A DNA stretch of 45,558 bases from CAZPHI01 sp964586425 (GCA_964586425.1 CAZPHI010000012.1:1-45558); one strand, 5' to 3'. Counted from the first letter of the stretch, positions 16,067 through 24,672 are shown. A program made the numbers and translations. Notes: generated by a model from the sequence alone, not told the origin.

Positions 16067-16498
16067 CTATACTTCAAAATCAACATTATTACCTGCAAGA
16101 CTGCCATAATCGTTGCTCTTCTGATTCAATGAATAATGACTCTCTTTTTGATATTTGATTGCAGTATGAGTAACGCCACCAGATACATAATTTCTTCCGC
16201 ATTCAGGACATACTGCCGTCTTTAATGTTACAGATGCATTAATAACTTTTCCATTCTTTGTTGCAGCCTTGTTATAGGCATTGGATACATGTTCCTGCTC
16301 ATGAGCCATTACTTTACTCGCAGCCTGCTGTGGAGATATATGTGCTGCAGATTTGAACGAAACATTGCCTTCATCAGAACCATCTTTGTACTTTCGATGT
16401 TTGCAGGTCTGGCATTCTGCCTGTCCGGAATGTTTCATTGCCTTCAACTGTGCAGCCGATACATCCTGCGCATTCTGCCCCGATATATTAATAGCCAT
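16067..16498 (-). CDS. Small HExxH protein with two CxxC pairs (SprA-related type)
   Basis: The start at 16498 (MAINISGQ, 143 residues) follows AAAGGAG; the longer frame from 16537 has no site. The protein contains His66-Glu67-x-x-His70 (AHEQEHV), the zinc-peptidase signature, followed by a small and polar helix, plus CQTC (29 and 32) and CPEC (97 and 100), which could form a structural zinc site. I recall a 'SprA-related' family with a like HExxH core; assignment is tentative. No signal peptide. It lies 21 bp ahead of the YdcF-like gene on the same strand and may be co-transcribed with it. Substrate unknown. Confidence 0.7.
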   Translation of the reverse strand: MAINISGQNAQDVSAAQLKAMKHSGQAECQTCKHRKYKDGSDEGNVSFKSAAHISPQQAASKVMAHEQEHVSNAYNKAATKNGKVINASVTLKTAVCPECGRNYVSGGVTHTAIKYQKESHYSLNQKSNDYGSLAGNNVDFEV

Positions 16499-16631
16499 AT
16501 TCAGAACTCCTTTCTGTCCAATATCAGTATATTTCACGTAGTTTTATAGCTTCATTATAGCTTTAGTTTTTTTCTATGTCAAACAGTGAAATTATCTACT
16601 CAATATAGATTTTTTCAGTAGCATTTTCACC

Positions 16632-16660
16632 TTGCACATTATATATTAGATTCATAAATT
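16632..16660 (+). promoter_or_regulatory. Candidate promoter of the KdgF-like gene
   Basis: TTGCAC (16632-16637), a 17-bp spacer and TAAATT (16655-16660), 20 bp before the ATG. The -10 is weak; identification is tentative. Confidence 0.4.
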
Positions 16661-16679
16661 ATTTTAGGAGGATAAGTAT

Positions 16680-17003
16680 ATGTTTACTTTTAACAAAGAT
16701 GTCATAGCAACGGACTGTGAACCAGGCGTAACAAGGAAAGTTATGAGTTATTCCAAAGACCTTATGATGTGCGAAATCACTTTCAAGAAAGGTGCATGCG
16801 GCAATGTCCATTCACATGAGCACCTTCAGATTACTTATATTGCCAAGGGCAGTTTTGAATTCACAATTGATGGCGAAACACAAATCGTCAAACAAGGTGA
16901 CAGCGTATACATGCCAAGTAACGCAGTACACGGCGTTAAAGCTCTTGAGGACGGAATTCTTGTTGATGTATTCAATCCATATAGAGAAGATTTTCTTAAA
17001 TAA
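16680..17003 (+). CDS. kdgF: KdgF-like cupin (unsaturated uronate linearising enzyme)
   Basis: KdgF converts 4,5-unsaturated galacturonate (the product of pectin lyases plus GH105 enzymes) to the linear ketone form used in the 2-keto-3-deoxygluconate pathway. This 107-residue single-domain cupin matches the family along its length: TRKVMSYSKDLMMCEITFKKGA, then the metal motif His44-x-His46...Gln50, Gly57, His84 in PSNAVHGVKALEDG, and the ending DVFNPYREDFL. AGGAGG precedes the ATG. It stands alone, with a bidirectional terminator after it, far from the other pectin genes. Metal-binding residues are intact. The family match is from memory of KdgF sequences; an unrelated small cupin role is the alternative. 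Confidence 0.8.
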   Translation: MFTFNKDVIATDCEPGVTRKVMSYSKDLMMCEITFKKGACGNVHSHEHLQITYIAKGSFEFTIDGETQIVKQGDSVYMPSNAVHGVKALEDGILVDVFNPYREDFLK

Positions 17004-17020
17004 TTAATCACTTAGAATAT

Positions 17021-17070
17021 AAAAAGAACTGAGTACCTCTTGAATGTCAAGAATACTCAGTTCTTATTTT
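17021..17070. terminator. Bidirectional terminator between kdgF-like gene and mecA
   Basis: AAGAACTGAGTA (17024-17035) and TACTCAGTTCTT (17054-17065) form a perfect 12-bp stem, with T-rich sequence following it on both strands. It sits between convergent genes. Confidence 0.85.
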
Positions 17071-17864
17071 TATAATGAGAGTGTCTTTAACGCCACCTCA
17101 GATATTATTTTCTCACAATGCTCTTCAAGATAATTCTTCATCAAGCTATTCGATGATATAAATGTTCCGTAATCTGATGCGAGAACGCATACTCTTCCAT
17201 AGTTTACCTTGGATACACTACCTTTTGGACATATCATAACATATTCATATCCAAATTTTTTCTGTGTGTCCTTATATAAAGATATCTTTGGAGTTCGCTT
17301 TATGTCGCTTGGAAGTGTAGACGCAAAAAACAGCAAATCATCAAGATTTCTAAAGCCATAATTCAGTATGTCTGGCATATTTTCAATTACGCTGCCTGTT
17401 TTAGATGCATCATCTTTACCAGTTTTTATTGCACTATTGGCAGAATCAGCTCTTGATTTTTCGTCATTATGCAGTTTTTCCAGTTTCTTCTCAGCGCTCT
17501 TACTGCCGATACCGAATGCCTTTAACTTATCTAAGACCGCATCCGCTTCATCTTCTGATAACTGACTATCTAGCATATCCTCAATCATATCCATATCATT
17601 CAATTGACTTATCTTGTTCTTCTCTCCACTCGATACCACAATTGAATATCTATTCTTTGGAAGTGCGATAACCTGCATAGCTATCATTCCATCAGATGGT
17701 TTATAGCCAACCTCATCACTTGCACGTTCCACAATCGAATGAAGAAATTCCTGCATATTGCCACTATTATTCATAAAATCAACAACACCAAGATCGAACT
17801 CAGCCATATCTGACTCATCGATTATACACTTGAAAGAATCATCACTTATTCTTTTAAATTCCAT
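17070..17864 (-). CDS. mecA: Adaptor protein MecA
   Basis: MecA proteins bind ClpC, drive its hexamer assembly and deliver substrates such as ComK in Bacillus. The 264-residue sequence has the N-terminal substrate-binding domain (MEFKRISDDSFKCIIDESDM to IALPKNRYSIVVS, 1-85), a charged, low-complexity linker (about 85-160) and the C-terminal ClpC-binding domain (about 165-264, with FRNLDDLLFFA). Similarity is to the family pattern rather than any strict motif. It lies 23 bp behind purD with no terminator between, so it probably rides on the purine transcript. Its partner ClpC is encoded at 2985-5459. No competence regulator is seen here, so the substrates are unknown. Confidence 0.85.
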   Translation of the reverse strand: MEFKRISDDSFKCIIDESDMAEFDLGVVDFMNNSGNMQEFLHSIVERASDEVGYKPSDGMIAMQVIALPKNRYSIVVSSGEKNKISQLNDMDMIEDMLDSQLSEDEADAVLDKLKAFGIGSKSAEKKLEKLHNDEKSRADSANSAIKTGKDDASKTGSVIENMPDILNYGFRNLDDLLFFASTLPSDIKRTPKISLYKDTQKKFGYEYVMICPKGSVSKVNYGRVCVLASDYGTFISSNSLMKNYLEEHCEKIISEVALKTLSL

Positions 17865-17887
17865 AAATAAAGCCTTTCTATTATATC

Positions 17888-19162
17888 CTATGCCTCATCA
17901 ATAGCTTTACCAATATCATTACGCATATATTTGTTATCAAAGTGAATTAACTTTGTAGCTTCATATGCATTAGCTCTGGCTTCTTTTAAATTACTACCTG
18001 TAGCTGTTACACCAAGTACACGTCCGCCATTTGTAACGATTTTGCCCTGCTCATTGAATTTAGTTCCAGCATGGAATACATAATAATTATCTTTGCCAAC
18101 AAAGTTCTCAAATCCTGTTATCTCAAATCCTTTGTCATACTTAACTGGATATCCATCAGATGCAAGAACAACACATACTGCTGCATTATCCTCAAAATCT
18201 AACTCAATCTTATCAAGAGTTCCATCAATACATGCTTCGAATACATCAACAATATCATTCTTCATTCTAGGAAGAACAACCTGTGTCTCTGGATCTCCAA
18301 ATCTTGCATTATATTCAAGAACCTTAGGTCCTTCTGATGTTAACATAAGCCCAAAGAATATAATTCCTTTGAATTCTCTGCCCTCTGCCTTCATCGCATC
18401 AACCGATGCCTGATATACATATTTATGGCAGAAGTCATCAACATCCTTTGTATAGAATGGACTAGGTGAGAATGTTCCCATACCACCTGTATTAAGTCCC
18501 TGGTCGCCATCTTTTGCACGTTTGTGATCCTGTGCTGATGTCATAATTTTGATTGTTTTACCGTCGACAAACGAAAGAACAGAAACTTCACGTCCTGTCA
18601 TAAATTCCTCTACAACGATTCTATTACCTGCTGAACCGAACTGTTTGTCAAGCATTAATGATTTAACACCATCCATAGCTTCTTCTTTAGTGTTGCAGAT
18701 AAGCACACCTTTACCTAAAGCAAGACCGTCTGCCTTAAGAACGATTGGATACTTAGATGTCTCAAGATAGTCCATAGCTGATTGAGCTGAATCAAATGTC
18801 TCATATGTAGCTGTTGGAATATTGTACTTCTTCATCAAATCCTTTGAAAATGCTTTTGAGCCCTCAAGGATTGCGGCATTCTTTCTAGGTCCGAATACTC
18901 TTAAACCTTCAGCTTCAAAAGCATCCACGATTCCTCCAACTAATGGATCATCCATACCAATAATTGTCAAATCAATTGCATTCTCTTTAGCAAATGCTAC
19001 TAATTTGTCGAATTCCATTGCACCTATATTAACACATTCTGCAACCTCTGCAATACCTGCATTACCAGGTGCACAATAAATCTTATCTACTCTTTTACTC
19101 TGGGCAACCTTCCATGCAATCGCATGTTCACGTCCGCCTCCACCAACAATAAGTACTTTCAT
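17888..19162 (-). CDS. purD: Phosphoribosylamine--glycine ligase
   Basis: PurD (GAR synthetase) makes glycinamide ribonucleotide, the substrate of PurN encoded just upstream. The start at 19162 (MKVLIVGGGGREHAIAWK) gives 424 residues, the usual length, and follows GGAGG by 5 bases; the frame open to 19231 has no site. ATP-grasp features are visible: KADGLALGKGV, EEFMTGREVSVLSF, and the C-terminal NARFGDPETQ. It is the last biosynthetic gene of the purE-purM-purN-purD run. Confidence 0.97.
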   Translation of the reverse strand: MKVLIVGGGGREHAIAWKVAQSKRVDKIYCAPGNAGIAEVAECVNIGAMEFDKLVAFAKENAIDLTIIGMDDPLVGGIVDAFEAEGLRVFGPRKNAAILEGSKAFSKDLMKKYNIPTATYETFDSAQSAMDYLETSKYPIVLKADGLALGKGVLICNTKEEAMDGVKSLMLDKQFGSAGNRIVVEEFMTGREVSVLSFVDGKTIKIMTSAQDHKRAKDGDQGLNTGGMGTFSPSPFYTKDVDDFCHKYVYQASVDAMKAEGREFKGIIFFGLMLTSEGPKVLEYNARFGDPETQVVLPRMKNDIVDVFEACIDGTLDKIELDFEDNAAVCVVLASDGYPVKYDKGFEITGFENFVGKDNYYVFHAGTKFNEQGKIVTNGGRVLGVTATGSNLKEARANAYEATKLIHFDNKYMRNDIGKAIDEA

Positions 19163-19217
19163 ACTAACCTCCATACCTGAGTGTTTTATACACTGGTCTT
19201 CATCGCCTAAACAGTAT

Positions 19218-19805
19218 CTACTGATTGGCAATCATATTAATAGCCTTAGGGAGAATAACCCATTCAGCCTGTTCCATTACACGTTTCTGCAGAACCTCTG
19301 GTGTATCACCATCTTCAATCATTACTGGCTGCTGTAAGATGATTTTGCCTGTGTCCATACCGGCATCAACATAATGAACTGTTGCGCCTGTTACTTTCAC
19401 GCCTTTTGCAAGAGCTGCTTCATGAACCTTAAGTCCATAATATCCAACTCCACAAAAAGAAGGAATTAATGATGGATGAATATTAATAATCTTATGATTA
19501 TACTTTTCTACCATCTTCTCTGGAATCTTCACAAGGAATCCAGCAAGAACTATCAAATCAACATTGTACTCATCTATTTTATTAAGAAATGCTTCATTAA
19601 ATTCATCTCTATTTGCATAACTCTTAGGAGAAATACATACGGCTTCAATACCATTCTCTCTGGCTCTTGTCAATGCATAAGCATCAGCGTTGTTACTAAT
19701 AACAACGCTGATTCTTGTATTTGTTATGGTTTTATTACTTATACCATCAATAATAGCCTGAAGATTAGTTCCACCACCGGATACTAAAACAGCTATATTT
19801 AGCAT
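19218..19805 (-). CDS. purN: Phosphoribosylglycinamide formyltransferase
   Basis: PurN transfers a formyl group from 10-formyl-tetrahydrofolate to GAR. The 195-residue enzyme has the N-terminal LVSGGGTNLQAIIDG phosphate loop, the catalytic NIHPSLIPSF segment (Asn and His), and the Asp in HYVDAGMDTG. Length is normal. Its start overlaps the end of purM by 7 bases, which implies translational coupling. Confidence 0.97.
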   Translation of the reverse strand: MLNIAVLVSGGGTNLQAIIDGISNKTITNTRISVVISNNADAYALTRARENGIEAVCISPKSYANRDEFNEAFLNKIDEYNVDLIVLAGFLVKIPEKMVEKYNHKIINIHPSLIPSFCGVGYYGLKVHEAALAKGVKVTGATVHYVDAGMDTGKIILQQPVMIEDGDTPEVLQKRVMEQAEWVILPKAINMIANQ

Positions 19806-20824
19806 AATGTAACTCCCTTCTCGCCTGCTTCTATGCTACCAATTACATAAGCTTTCTCGCCTGCTTTTTCAACTGCTGCCATAACTGCATCCTTGTCAGC
19901 AGGATCAACAGCAAGAACAAGACCAATACCCATATTGAATGTATTGTACATCATATCCTCTGCAACATTACCATCATCAGCAAGCATCTTGAAGATTTCA
20001 GGTACTTCATAGCTGTCTTTCTTAATAACAGCTCTTACTCCATCATGAAGCATTCTTGGAACATTCTCATAGAAACCACCACCTGTGATATGGCTGCAGC
20101 CTTTAACCTTAACGCCTGCTTTTTTGATTTCTTTCATTGTCTTAACATAGATTTTAGTAGGAACAAGAAGAGCTTCTCCTAATGTCTTACCTAATCTGTC
20201 AAAATATGTATTAAGTAATTCTTCATTAACATTGAATACTTTTCTTACAAGTGAGAAACCGTTGCTATGTACACCTGATGATGCAATACCAATTAAAGTA
20301 TCTCCAGCTTTGATTTCCTTGCCTGTAATTAAATCTTTTTCATCAACAACACCAACTGCAAAACCAGCTAAATCATATTCATCAACTGGATAGAAGCCTG
20401 GCATCTCTGCTGTCTCACCACCGATTAAAGCAGCATCTGACTGAAGACAGCCTTCTGCTACGCCCTTAACGATTGTTGCAATTTTCTCTGGTTCATTCTT
20501 TCCACATGCAATGTAATCAAGGAAGAAAAGTGGTTCTCCACCTGCACATGCAATATCATTAACACACATAGCAACACAATCAATACCAACTGTATCATGC
20601 TTGTCCATAAGGAATGCAAGCTTTAACTTAGTACCAACACCATCTGTTCCAGATACTAATGTAGGTTTTTCCATATCCTTGAACTTCTCCATAGAGAAAG
20701 CACCTGAGAAGCCACCAATATTAGTAAGTACTTCTGGTCTCATTGTCTTCTTAACGTGTTCCTTCATTAATTCTACTGATTTGTATCCTGCTTCAATATC
20801 AACGCCTGCGTTTTTGTAATCCAT
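19799..20824 (-). CDS. purM: Phosphoribosylformylglycinamidine cyclo-ligase
   Basis: PurM (AIR synthetase) closes the imidazole ring. The 341-residue protein shows the family ATP-binding segments: SGTDGVGTKLKLAF near 60, DCVAMCVNDIACAGGEPLFF near 85-105, GGETAEMPGFY near 135 and HITGGGFYENVPRM near 245. Length and both ends are typical. It sits between purE and purN on the same transcript. Confidence 0.98.
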   Translation of the reverse strand: MDYKNAGVDIEAGYKSVELMKEHVKKTMRPEVLTNIGGFSGAFSMEKFKDMEKPTLVSGTDGVGTKLKLAFLMDKHDTVGIDCVAMCVNDIACAGGEPLFFLDYIACGKNEPEKIATIVKGVAEGCLQSDAALIGGETAEMPGFYPVDEYDLAGFAVGVVDEKDLITGKEIKAGDTLIGIASSGVHSNGFSLVRKVFNVNEELLNTYFDRLGKTLGEALLVPTKIYVKTMKEIKKAGVKVKGCSHITGGGFYENVPRMLHDGVRAVIKKDSYEVPEIFKMLADDGNVAEDMMYNTFNMGIGLVLAVDPADKDAVMAAVEKAGEKAYVIGSIEAGEKGVTLC

Positions 20825-20868
20825 TGTTATATCTCCTTATATTTGTTTTATTAGTCTTTAGTTTGTTA

Positions 20869-21378
20869 TTACTTGTTCATATATTCCTTGTATCCAACTT
20901 CCTGTAATCTGGCATCCTTCTTCTGAACACTTTCTTTTAACTCAGTTGTATACTTTTTAAGTCTGTCAAGAAGTTCTGCATCTGATGTAGCAAGAATCTT
21001 TGCAGCAAGAATACCTGCATTAGCTCCACCATTAATAGCAACTGTAGCAACTGGGATACCTGAAGGCATCTGAACTATAGAGTATAATGAATCTCTTCCG
21101 CCAAGTGATGTTGTATGCATTGGTATACCAATAACTGGCATAGGAAAAATTGCTGCGCACATACCTGGAAGGTGAGCTGCCATACCTGCACCTGCGATAA
21201 TTACTTTAAAACCTTTTTCTTCGGCTGACTTCGCATAATCAAAGAACACATCTGGCTCTCTGTGTGCGGATATAATTGTCATCTCATATGATATGCCTAA
21301 CTGTTCAAGAATGTCAGCAGCCTTTGCCATAACTGGCATATCTGAATCGCTACCCATTACTATTCCAACTTTTGCCAT
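20869..21378 (-). CDS. purE: N5-carboxyaminoimidazole ribonucleotide mutase
   Basis: PurE moves the carboxyl group of N5-CAIR to make CAIR. At 169 residues with GSDSDMPVM (8-16), SAHREPD near 40 and GAGMAAHLPG near 70-80, it fits the class I (bacterial mutase) form, which needs PurK to make N5-CAIR; purK is not in the window. It is the first gene of the operon, with a good promoter about 80 bp upstream and GGAG before the ATG. Confidence 0.95.
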   Translation of the reverse strand: MAKVGIVMGSDSDMPVMAKAADILEQLGISYEMTIISAHREPDVFFDYAKSAEEKGFKVIIAGAGMAAHLPGMCAAIFPMPVIGIPMHTTSLGGRDSLYSIVQMPSGIPVATVAINGGANAGILAAKILATSDAELLDRLKKYTTELKESVQKKDARLQEVGYKEYMNK

Positions 21379-21410
21379 AACTAAAATCTCCTTTTTATCA
21401 TATCTTAACT

Positions 21411-21483
21411 GGTCTGACCGCGTATTGACAAAATCAGACCAATATATAATATAAATTGTACTTTGTTTTAATTCTCAAGTCAA
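21411..21483 (-). promoter_or_regulatory. Promoter and 5' leader hairpin of the purEMND operon
   Basis: On the minus strand TTGACT (21478-21483), a 17-bp spacer and TACAAT (21455-21460). Shortly downstream, in the leader, GGTCTGA (21411-21417) and TCAGACC (21434-21440) form a 7-bp inverted repeat with a 16-nt loop. I see no purine riboswitch core and no PurR box. The hairpin may also serve to end transcripts of the aminopeptidase gene just upstream. Confidence 0.6.
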
Positions 21484-21497
21484 TACTTTGTTTATTC

Positions 21498-23555
21498 TTA
21501 TTCGTGAAATGCTTCATTAAGCTTCTGCGTTCCATCTAGTACAAATCTTCCATCTCTTATAATTTCAATTGCACTTCCATCTTCGTAAACAGCCGTAATT
21601 GTACCTATTTCATCATATGGAATTGTAATATCTGTATGACAGTTAAAATAAGCCTTATCTGGTTTTTCTTTACGCATAATCGAAACTTCATTATCTCTGG
21701 CAATTATCTCTTTTCCATTAGGATTATATACCGCCGTATCCTCACACCATGTATAGCATGTATCACCAACAGCAAAATGAGGTCCCATCTTCTCTACAAT
21801 TAGAATTGGCAATTTGTATACAATATCATATCTATTCGCCATTACATATGCAGTAGTATTCGTTCCAATCGCAAACTCTCCGATAGGAAGTGTGTCGTGG
21901 TTGAATAAAACATTTTCCTTGATAAATGCTTTGTTAGCCTCAGCATCTTCAAAATTATCACAAGTATAGTCATCTACCATACCATCTTTAAATGTAACTT
22001 TGAGATTCTTGAATTTTAAATCATTAAGATACACTTCACTAACATTAAGAATGCCTTCTGTATGCTTTAACACTGGTGATGTGAATACTTCTCCAAGTGG
22101 AATATTAACATCAGCCACACAATTTTCGAATACTGTCTGCTTTTGCGGATTCGTCATCTGCATAATACTAACCTTCATATCAGTGCAATTGCCATTAGTT
22201 CCTTTAATCTCTACATGGTGGCAGCCATCAAGCGCATCTATTATGTTCTGCTGTATATCTTTATATAATTCGTAATCTAAGGTATTGATTTTCACTGTTT
22301 CATCAAAGATTGCTTCAAAATCATCACCAATCTCAGGAATTGGATAAGCAATAATGGTAAAACTTCTTTCCTCACCCTTAATATATTCATTAACAATTCT
22401 CGCTGACTCATTGCTATATCTAACTGATAGTTTTCTTTGTCTCTCATCTAACTGCAAACATTCTGGCTTATTAACAGGTTCAAAAGGAGCCTCGCCAAAC
22501 ACTTCCATAACTGCTGGTCCGCCGAATACATCTGCAATTGCTGCATTGTTCTGATATGCGAGTTTTACAGCTCCGAGCTTTCTTTCCACAAAGTCCTTAT
22601 CAAAATAAAGTGCATCATCAAAGCGATGGTCATAATCCATCTGTTTGTTAGGATTTGTTGAATAATATCCAATCTTCAAATTCATCCTCTTATTAATAGA
22701 ATTAACTGCAGCACGATAGATTGTTGTTTCAAGTCCAATTCTCTTAAATCCTTCTATCTCAGCTCTTACAAGTCTCTCAAAGCCTACACAGTAGCGAATA
22801 TTAACTGTTTTCTTTTTAGTAATATCCTTATTGCCAAGTTCAAAACCTTTGCGGTAGCCTTCAACGAATGTATCTGCCATAAGCTTAATCTTTTCGTCTG
22901 AAAGTGTATTAAGATACTTCCAAAGTTTTGTCTCATTCTCTGTGATATACTCACCATATTTATAGAGAAACGATTCATTCGACAAATCAGAATTCATTAC
23001 AATATTATATGCAAAATCCTTTGATGTATCAAGCTGTTCCAACACTCTCTGTTCAATTGTTACATCGCTATAATCACTGACATACCAGTATATTGCACTC
23101 TTAACAGATTTATTCACATCTTCCTCATCACCATTAACAATACAGTATATCTCAATAAAAAGCTCCAATACTATTGTAATATCAAAAAGTCTCTTTTCAT
23201 ATGCAAGAGGAATAATGCCTCGAAGCTCAACATAGAGGAAAGACAACATTTGTCCTAATCCATCACCAAGTTTTTCAACCGCATATGCAGGATTAGCATA
23301 GCTATTCTCATAAGCTTCTCCTATTACATCCTCAAATAATCTATTATTATAGGCAGCAAGTTCTTCGACTGAATATGCATCGAACGCATCCGCATTAATC
23401 AATCGAATATGTTCATCCATCATCAGTATAAATGTTGTTATTTCTGCAAAATACCCATTAACAGCATTCCCGCCTTTGTTACTCTCTTCCTCTGCTATTT
23501 CTCTTATACGTTCCATTGACATCTCGAAACGTTCCATCAAATTATCATCAAACAT
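21498..23555 (-). CDS. M29-family aminopeptidase with long N-terminal extension
   Basis: The C-terminal part (about 275-685) matches M29 (AmpS-like) metallo-aminopeptidases: DVNIPLGEVFTSPV with the first metal-ligand glutamate, PIGEFAIGTNTTAY with the second, EKMGPHFAVGDTCY with His and Tyr, and FNCHTDITI with His and Asp. These cover the family's dinuclear metal site. The N-terminal 270 residues are helical and acidic with no domain that I recognise, and make the protein much longer than the roughly 400-residue classical enzymes. No signal peptide, so cytosolic. GGAGG precedes the ATG. It probably trims peptides. Confidence 0.8.
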   Translation of the reverse strand: MFDDNLMERFEMSMERIREIAEEESNKGGNAVNGYFAEITTFILMMDEHIRLINADAFDAYSVEELAAYNNRLFEDVIGEAYENSYANPAYAVEKLGDGLGQMLSFLYVELRGIIPLAYEKRLFDITIVLELFIEIYCIVNGDEEDVNKSVKSAIYWYVSDYSDVTIEQRVLEQLDTSKDFAYNIVMNSDLSNESFLYKYGEYITENETKLWKYLNTLSDEKIKLMADTFVEGYRKGFELGNKDITKKKTVNIRYCVGFERLVRAEIEGFKRIGLETTIYRAAVNSINKRMNLKIGYYSTNPNKQMDYDHRFDDALYFDKDFVERKLGAVKLAYQNNAAIADVFGGPAVMEVFGEAPFEPVNKPECLQLDERQRKLSVRYSNESARIVNEYIKGEERSFTIIAYPIPEIGDDFEAIFDETVKINTLDYELYKDIQQNIIDALDGCHHVEIKGTNGNCTDMKVSIMQMTNPQKQTVFENCVADVNIPLGEVFTSPVLKHTEGILNVSEVYLNDLKFKNLKVTFKDGMVDDYTCDNFEDAEANKAFIKENVLFNHDTLPIGEFAIGTNTTAYVMANRYDIVYKLPILIVEKMGPHFAVGDTCYTWCEDTAVYNPNGKEIIARDNEVSIMRKEKPDKAYFNCHTDITIPYDEIGTITAVYEDGSAIEIIRDGRFVLDGTQKLNEAFHE

Positions 23556-23631
23556 CCTATCCTCCTATAACATGAGCATCTTTTTGCGAAGGTTCGCGCA
23601 TCAAAATCACCCTCGCGTTTTTATTAAAATG

Positions 23632-23662
23632 GGCTGTTATATCCATCACAGATATAGCAGCC
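23632..23662 (-). terminator. Terminator after the 23669-23989 gene
   Basis: GGCTGTTATATC (23632-23643) pairs with GATATAGCAGCC (23651-23662) with one wobble. On the minus strand a T-rich stretch follows a few bases later. It would end the transcript carrying the small membrane proteins, possibly the whole pyr unit. Confidence 0.7.
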
Positions 23663-23668
23663 TATATT

Positions 23669-23989
23669 CTACAAACCTAATCCCATTAAATACACCATAA
23701 TCATAAATACAGTTATAATTCCGCACATCATAGAACCGATTTTTGAAAATAGATAGTATTTTTCTTTTTCTTTAAAGCTGATGAAGCCAATAGCACAGCC
23801 AAATGCAGATAAAAGTATGGCAGCCAAGCCCATTCCGCCAATTATAACGCCGCCATTACCTTCAAGTCTAAAAGAAAGATATATAGCATATCCAATACAT
23901 ACAAGTGAAAATATACCCATTAATGTGGATATTATACCACCTACTGACATATTTTTATCAGAGAATTTATATTTTCTCACTAATTTCAT
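23669..23989 (-). CDS. Small three-helix membrane protein
   Basis: The 106-residue protein has a short basic N-terminus (MKLVRKYKFSDKNMS) and three hydrophobic segments at about 16-38, 47-69 and 83-104, so it should be an integral membrane protein with a cytosolic N-terminus. I recall a Lachnospiraceae family of this type (DUF6142), but I am not certain of that label. It follows the VanZ-like gene by 18 bp on the same strand. No function can be assigned. Confidence 0.7.
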   Translation of the reverse strand: MKLVRKYKFSDKNMSVGGIISTLMGIFSLVCIGYAIYLSFRLEGNGGVIIGGMGLAAILLSAFGCAIGFISFKEKEKYYLFSKIGSMMCGIITVFMIMVYLMGLGL

Positions 23990-24007
23990 TATGCTATCCC
24001 TTTCATT

Positions 24008-24469
24008 CTACTTTTTTGTATTCTTTCGTTTTATCAATCTTACCAATGATATACATAAATATCCTATTATTCCACCGATTGTGTTGAGAATAATGTCATC
24101 CACATCAAAACTTCCAACCTTCATAACAAGCTGTGTAAGTTCTATACTTAAAGTCAGAAGAAAAGTAATTAAAATTGTAACAAGTAATCCTCTTTTCTTT
24201 CTAGAAATAACAGGAATATACATACCAAACGGAATAAATGCCATAACATTCCCTCCAAGATTTAGGAACACCGTCCATGAACCAAGTTGAGAATAATACA
24301 TAATAAATCTGTTTATTTCCTTAAAAGGCTTAAGGTTATATCTGTATGAATACGAAATATCTGTCCTTCCTAACAACTCAGCAAAGAACAAAAAGTATAC
24401 AAGAATTCCAATATAGATAACAAAAGAAATCCATACAATCACGCGTGATACCTTTCGATTGTCTGGCAT
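24008..24469 (-). CDS. VanZ-family membrane protein
   Basis: The 153-residue protein has four hydrophobic segments (about 8-28, 62-84, 92-112 and 125-145). The VanZ pattern is seen in FNLGGNVMAFIPFGMYIP, then SIELTQLVMKVGSFDVDDIILNTIGGIIGY. VanZ confers low-level teicoplanin resistance in enterococci, but most family members outside van clusters have no known role. GGAGGGAG precedes the ATG, and a 50-residue ORF ends 12 bp upstream, so the two are probably one operon. Confidence 0.85.
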   Translation of the reverse strand: MPDNRKVSRVIVWISFVIYIGILVYFLFFAELLGRTDISYSYRYNLKPFKEINRFIMYYSQLGSWTVFLNLGGNVMAFIPFGMYIPVISRKKRGLLVTILITFLLTLSIELTQLVMKVGSFDVDDIILNTIGGIIGYLCISLVRLIKRKNTKK

Positions 24470-24481
24470 CTTCTCTCCCTC

Positions 24482-24634
24482 CTAGAACAATACGTCCGAC
24501 TTATGTGCAAGAAGTTTAGCTCCACTTACTATTAACATAATACCAGAAGTAAGTCCTACCACAATAGAAACTACTCCCAAAACAATATTCCAGCCACCTG
24601 TTACCTTGATTTTTTTGTACAATTTTTCGTCCAT
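24482..24634 (-). CDS. 50-residue membrane protein
   Basis: A short gene found by reading the gap between pyrE and the VanZ-like gene. It encodes MDEKLYKKIKVTGGWN, a hydrophobic helix of about 23 residues (IVLGVVSIVVGLTSGIML), then a short tail ending HKSDVLF. AAGGAGG lies 5 bases before the ATG at 24634. Its start is 38 bp after the pyrE stop codon and its stop is 12 bp before the VanZ-like ATG. The basic N-terminus and single long helix suggest an inner-membrane microprotein. Function unknown. Confidence 0.7.
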   Translation of the reverse strand: MDEKLYKKIKVTGGWNIVLGVVSIVVGLTSGIMLIVSGAKLLAHKSDVLF

Positions 24635-24672
24635 AATAATCCTCCTTAATTTGCTTTTAGCACATATTATTC

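Noticed and set aside
21411..21440. A purine riboswitch in the purE leader
   Set aside because: The inverted repeat has two arms of 7 bp only. The three-way junction and conserved core of purine riboswitches are missing.
24008..24469. Glycopeptide resistance from the VanZ-like gene
   Set aside because: There is no vanA/vanB-type ligase, vanH, vanX or vanRS. The ddl at 9065-10120 is the ordinary cell-wall ligase beside murF. VanZ-family proteins are common without resistance.
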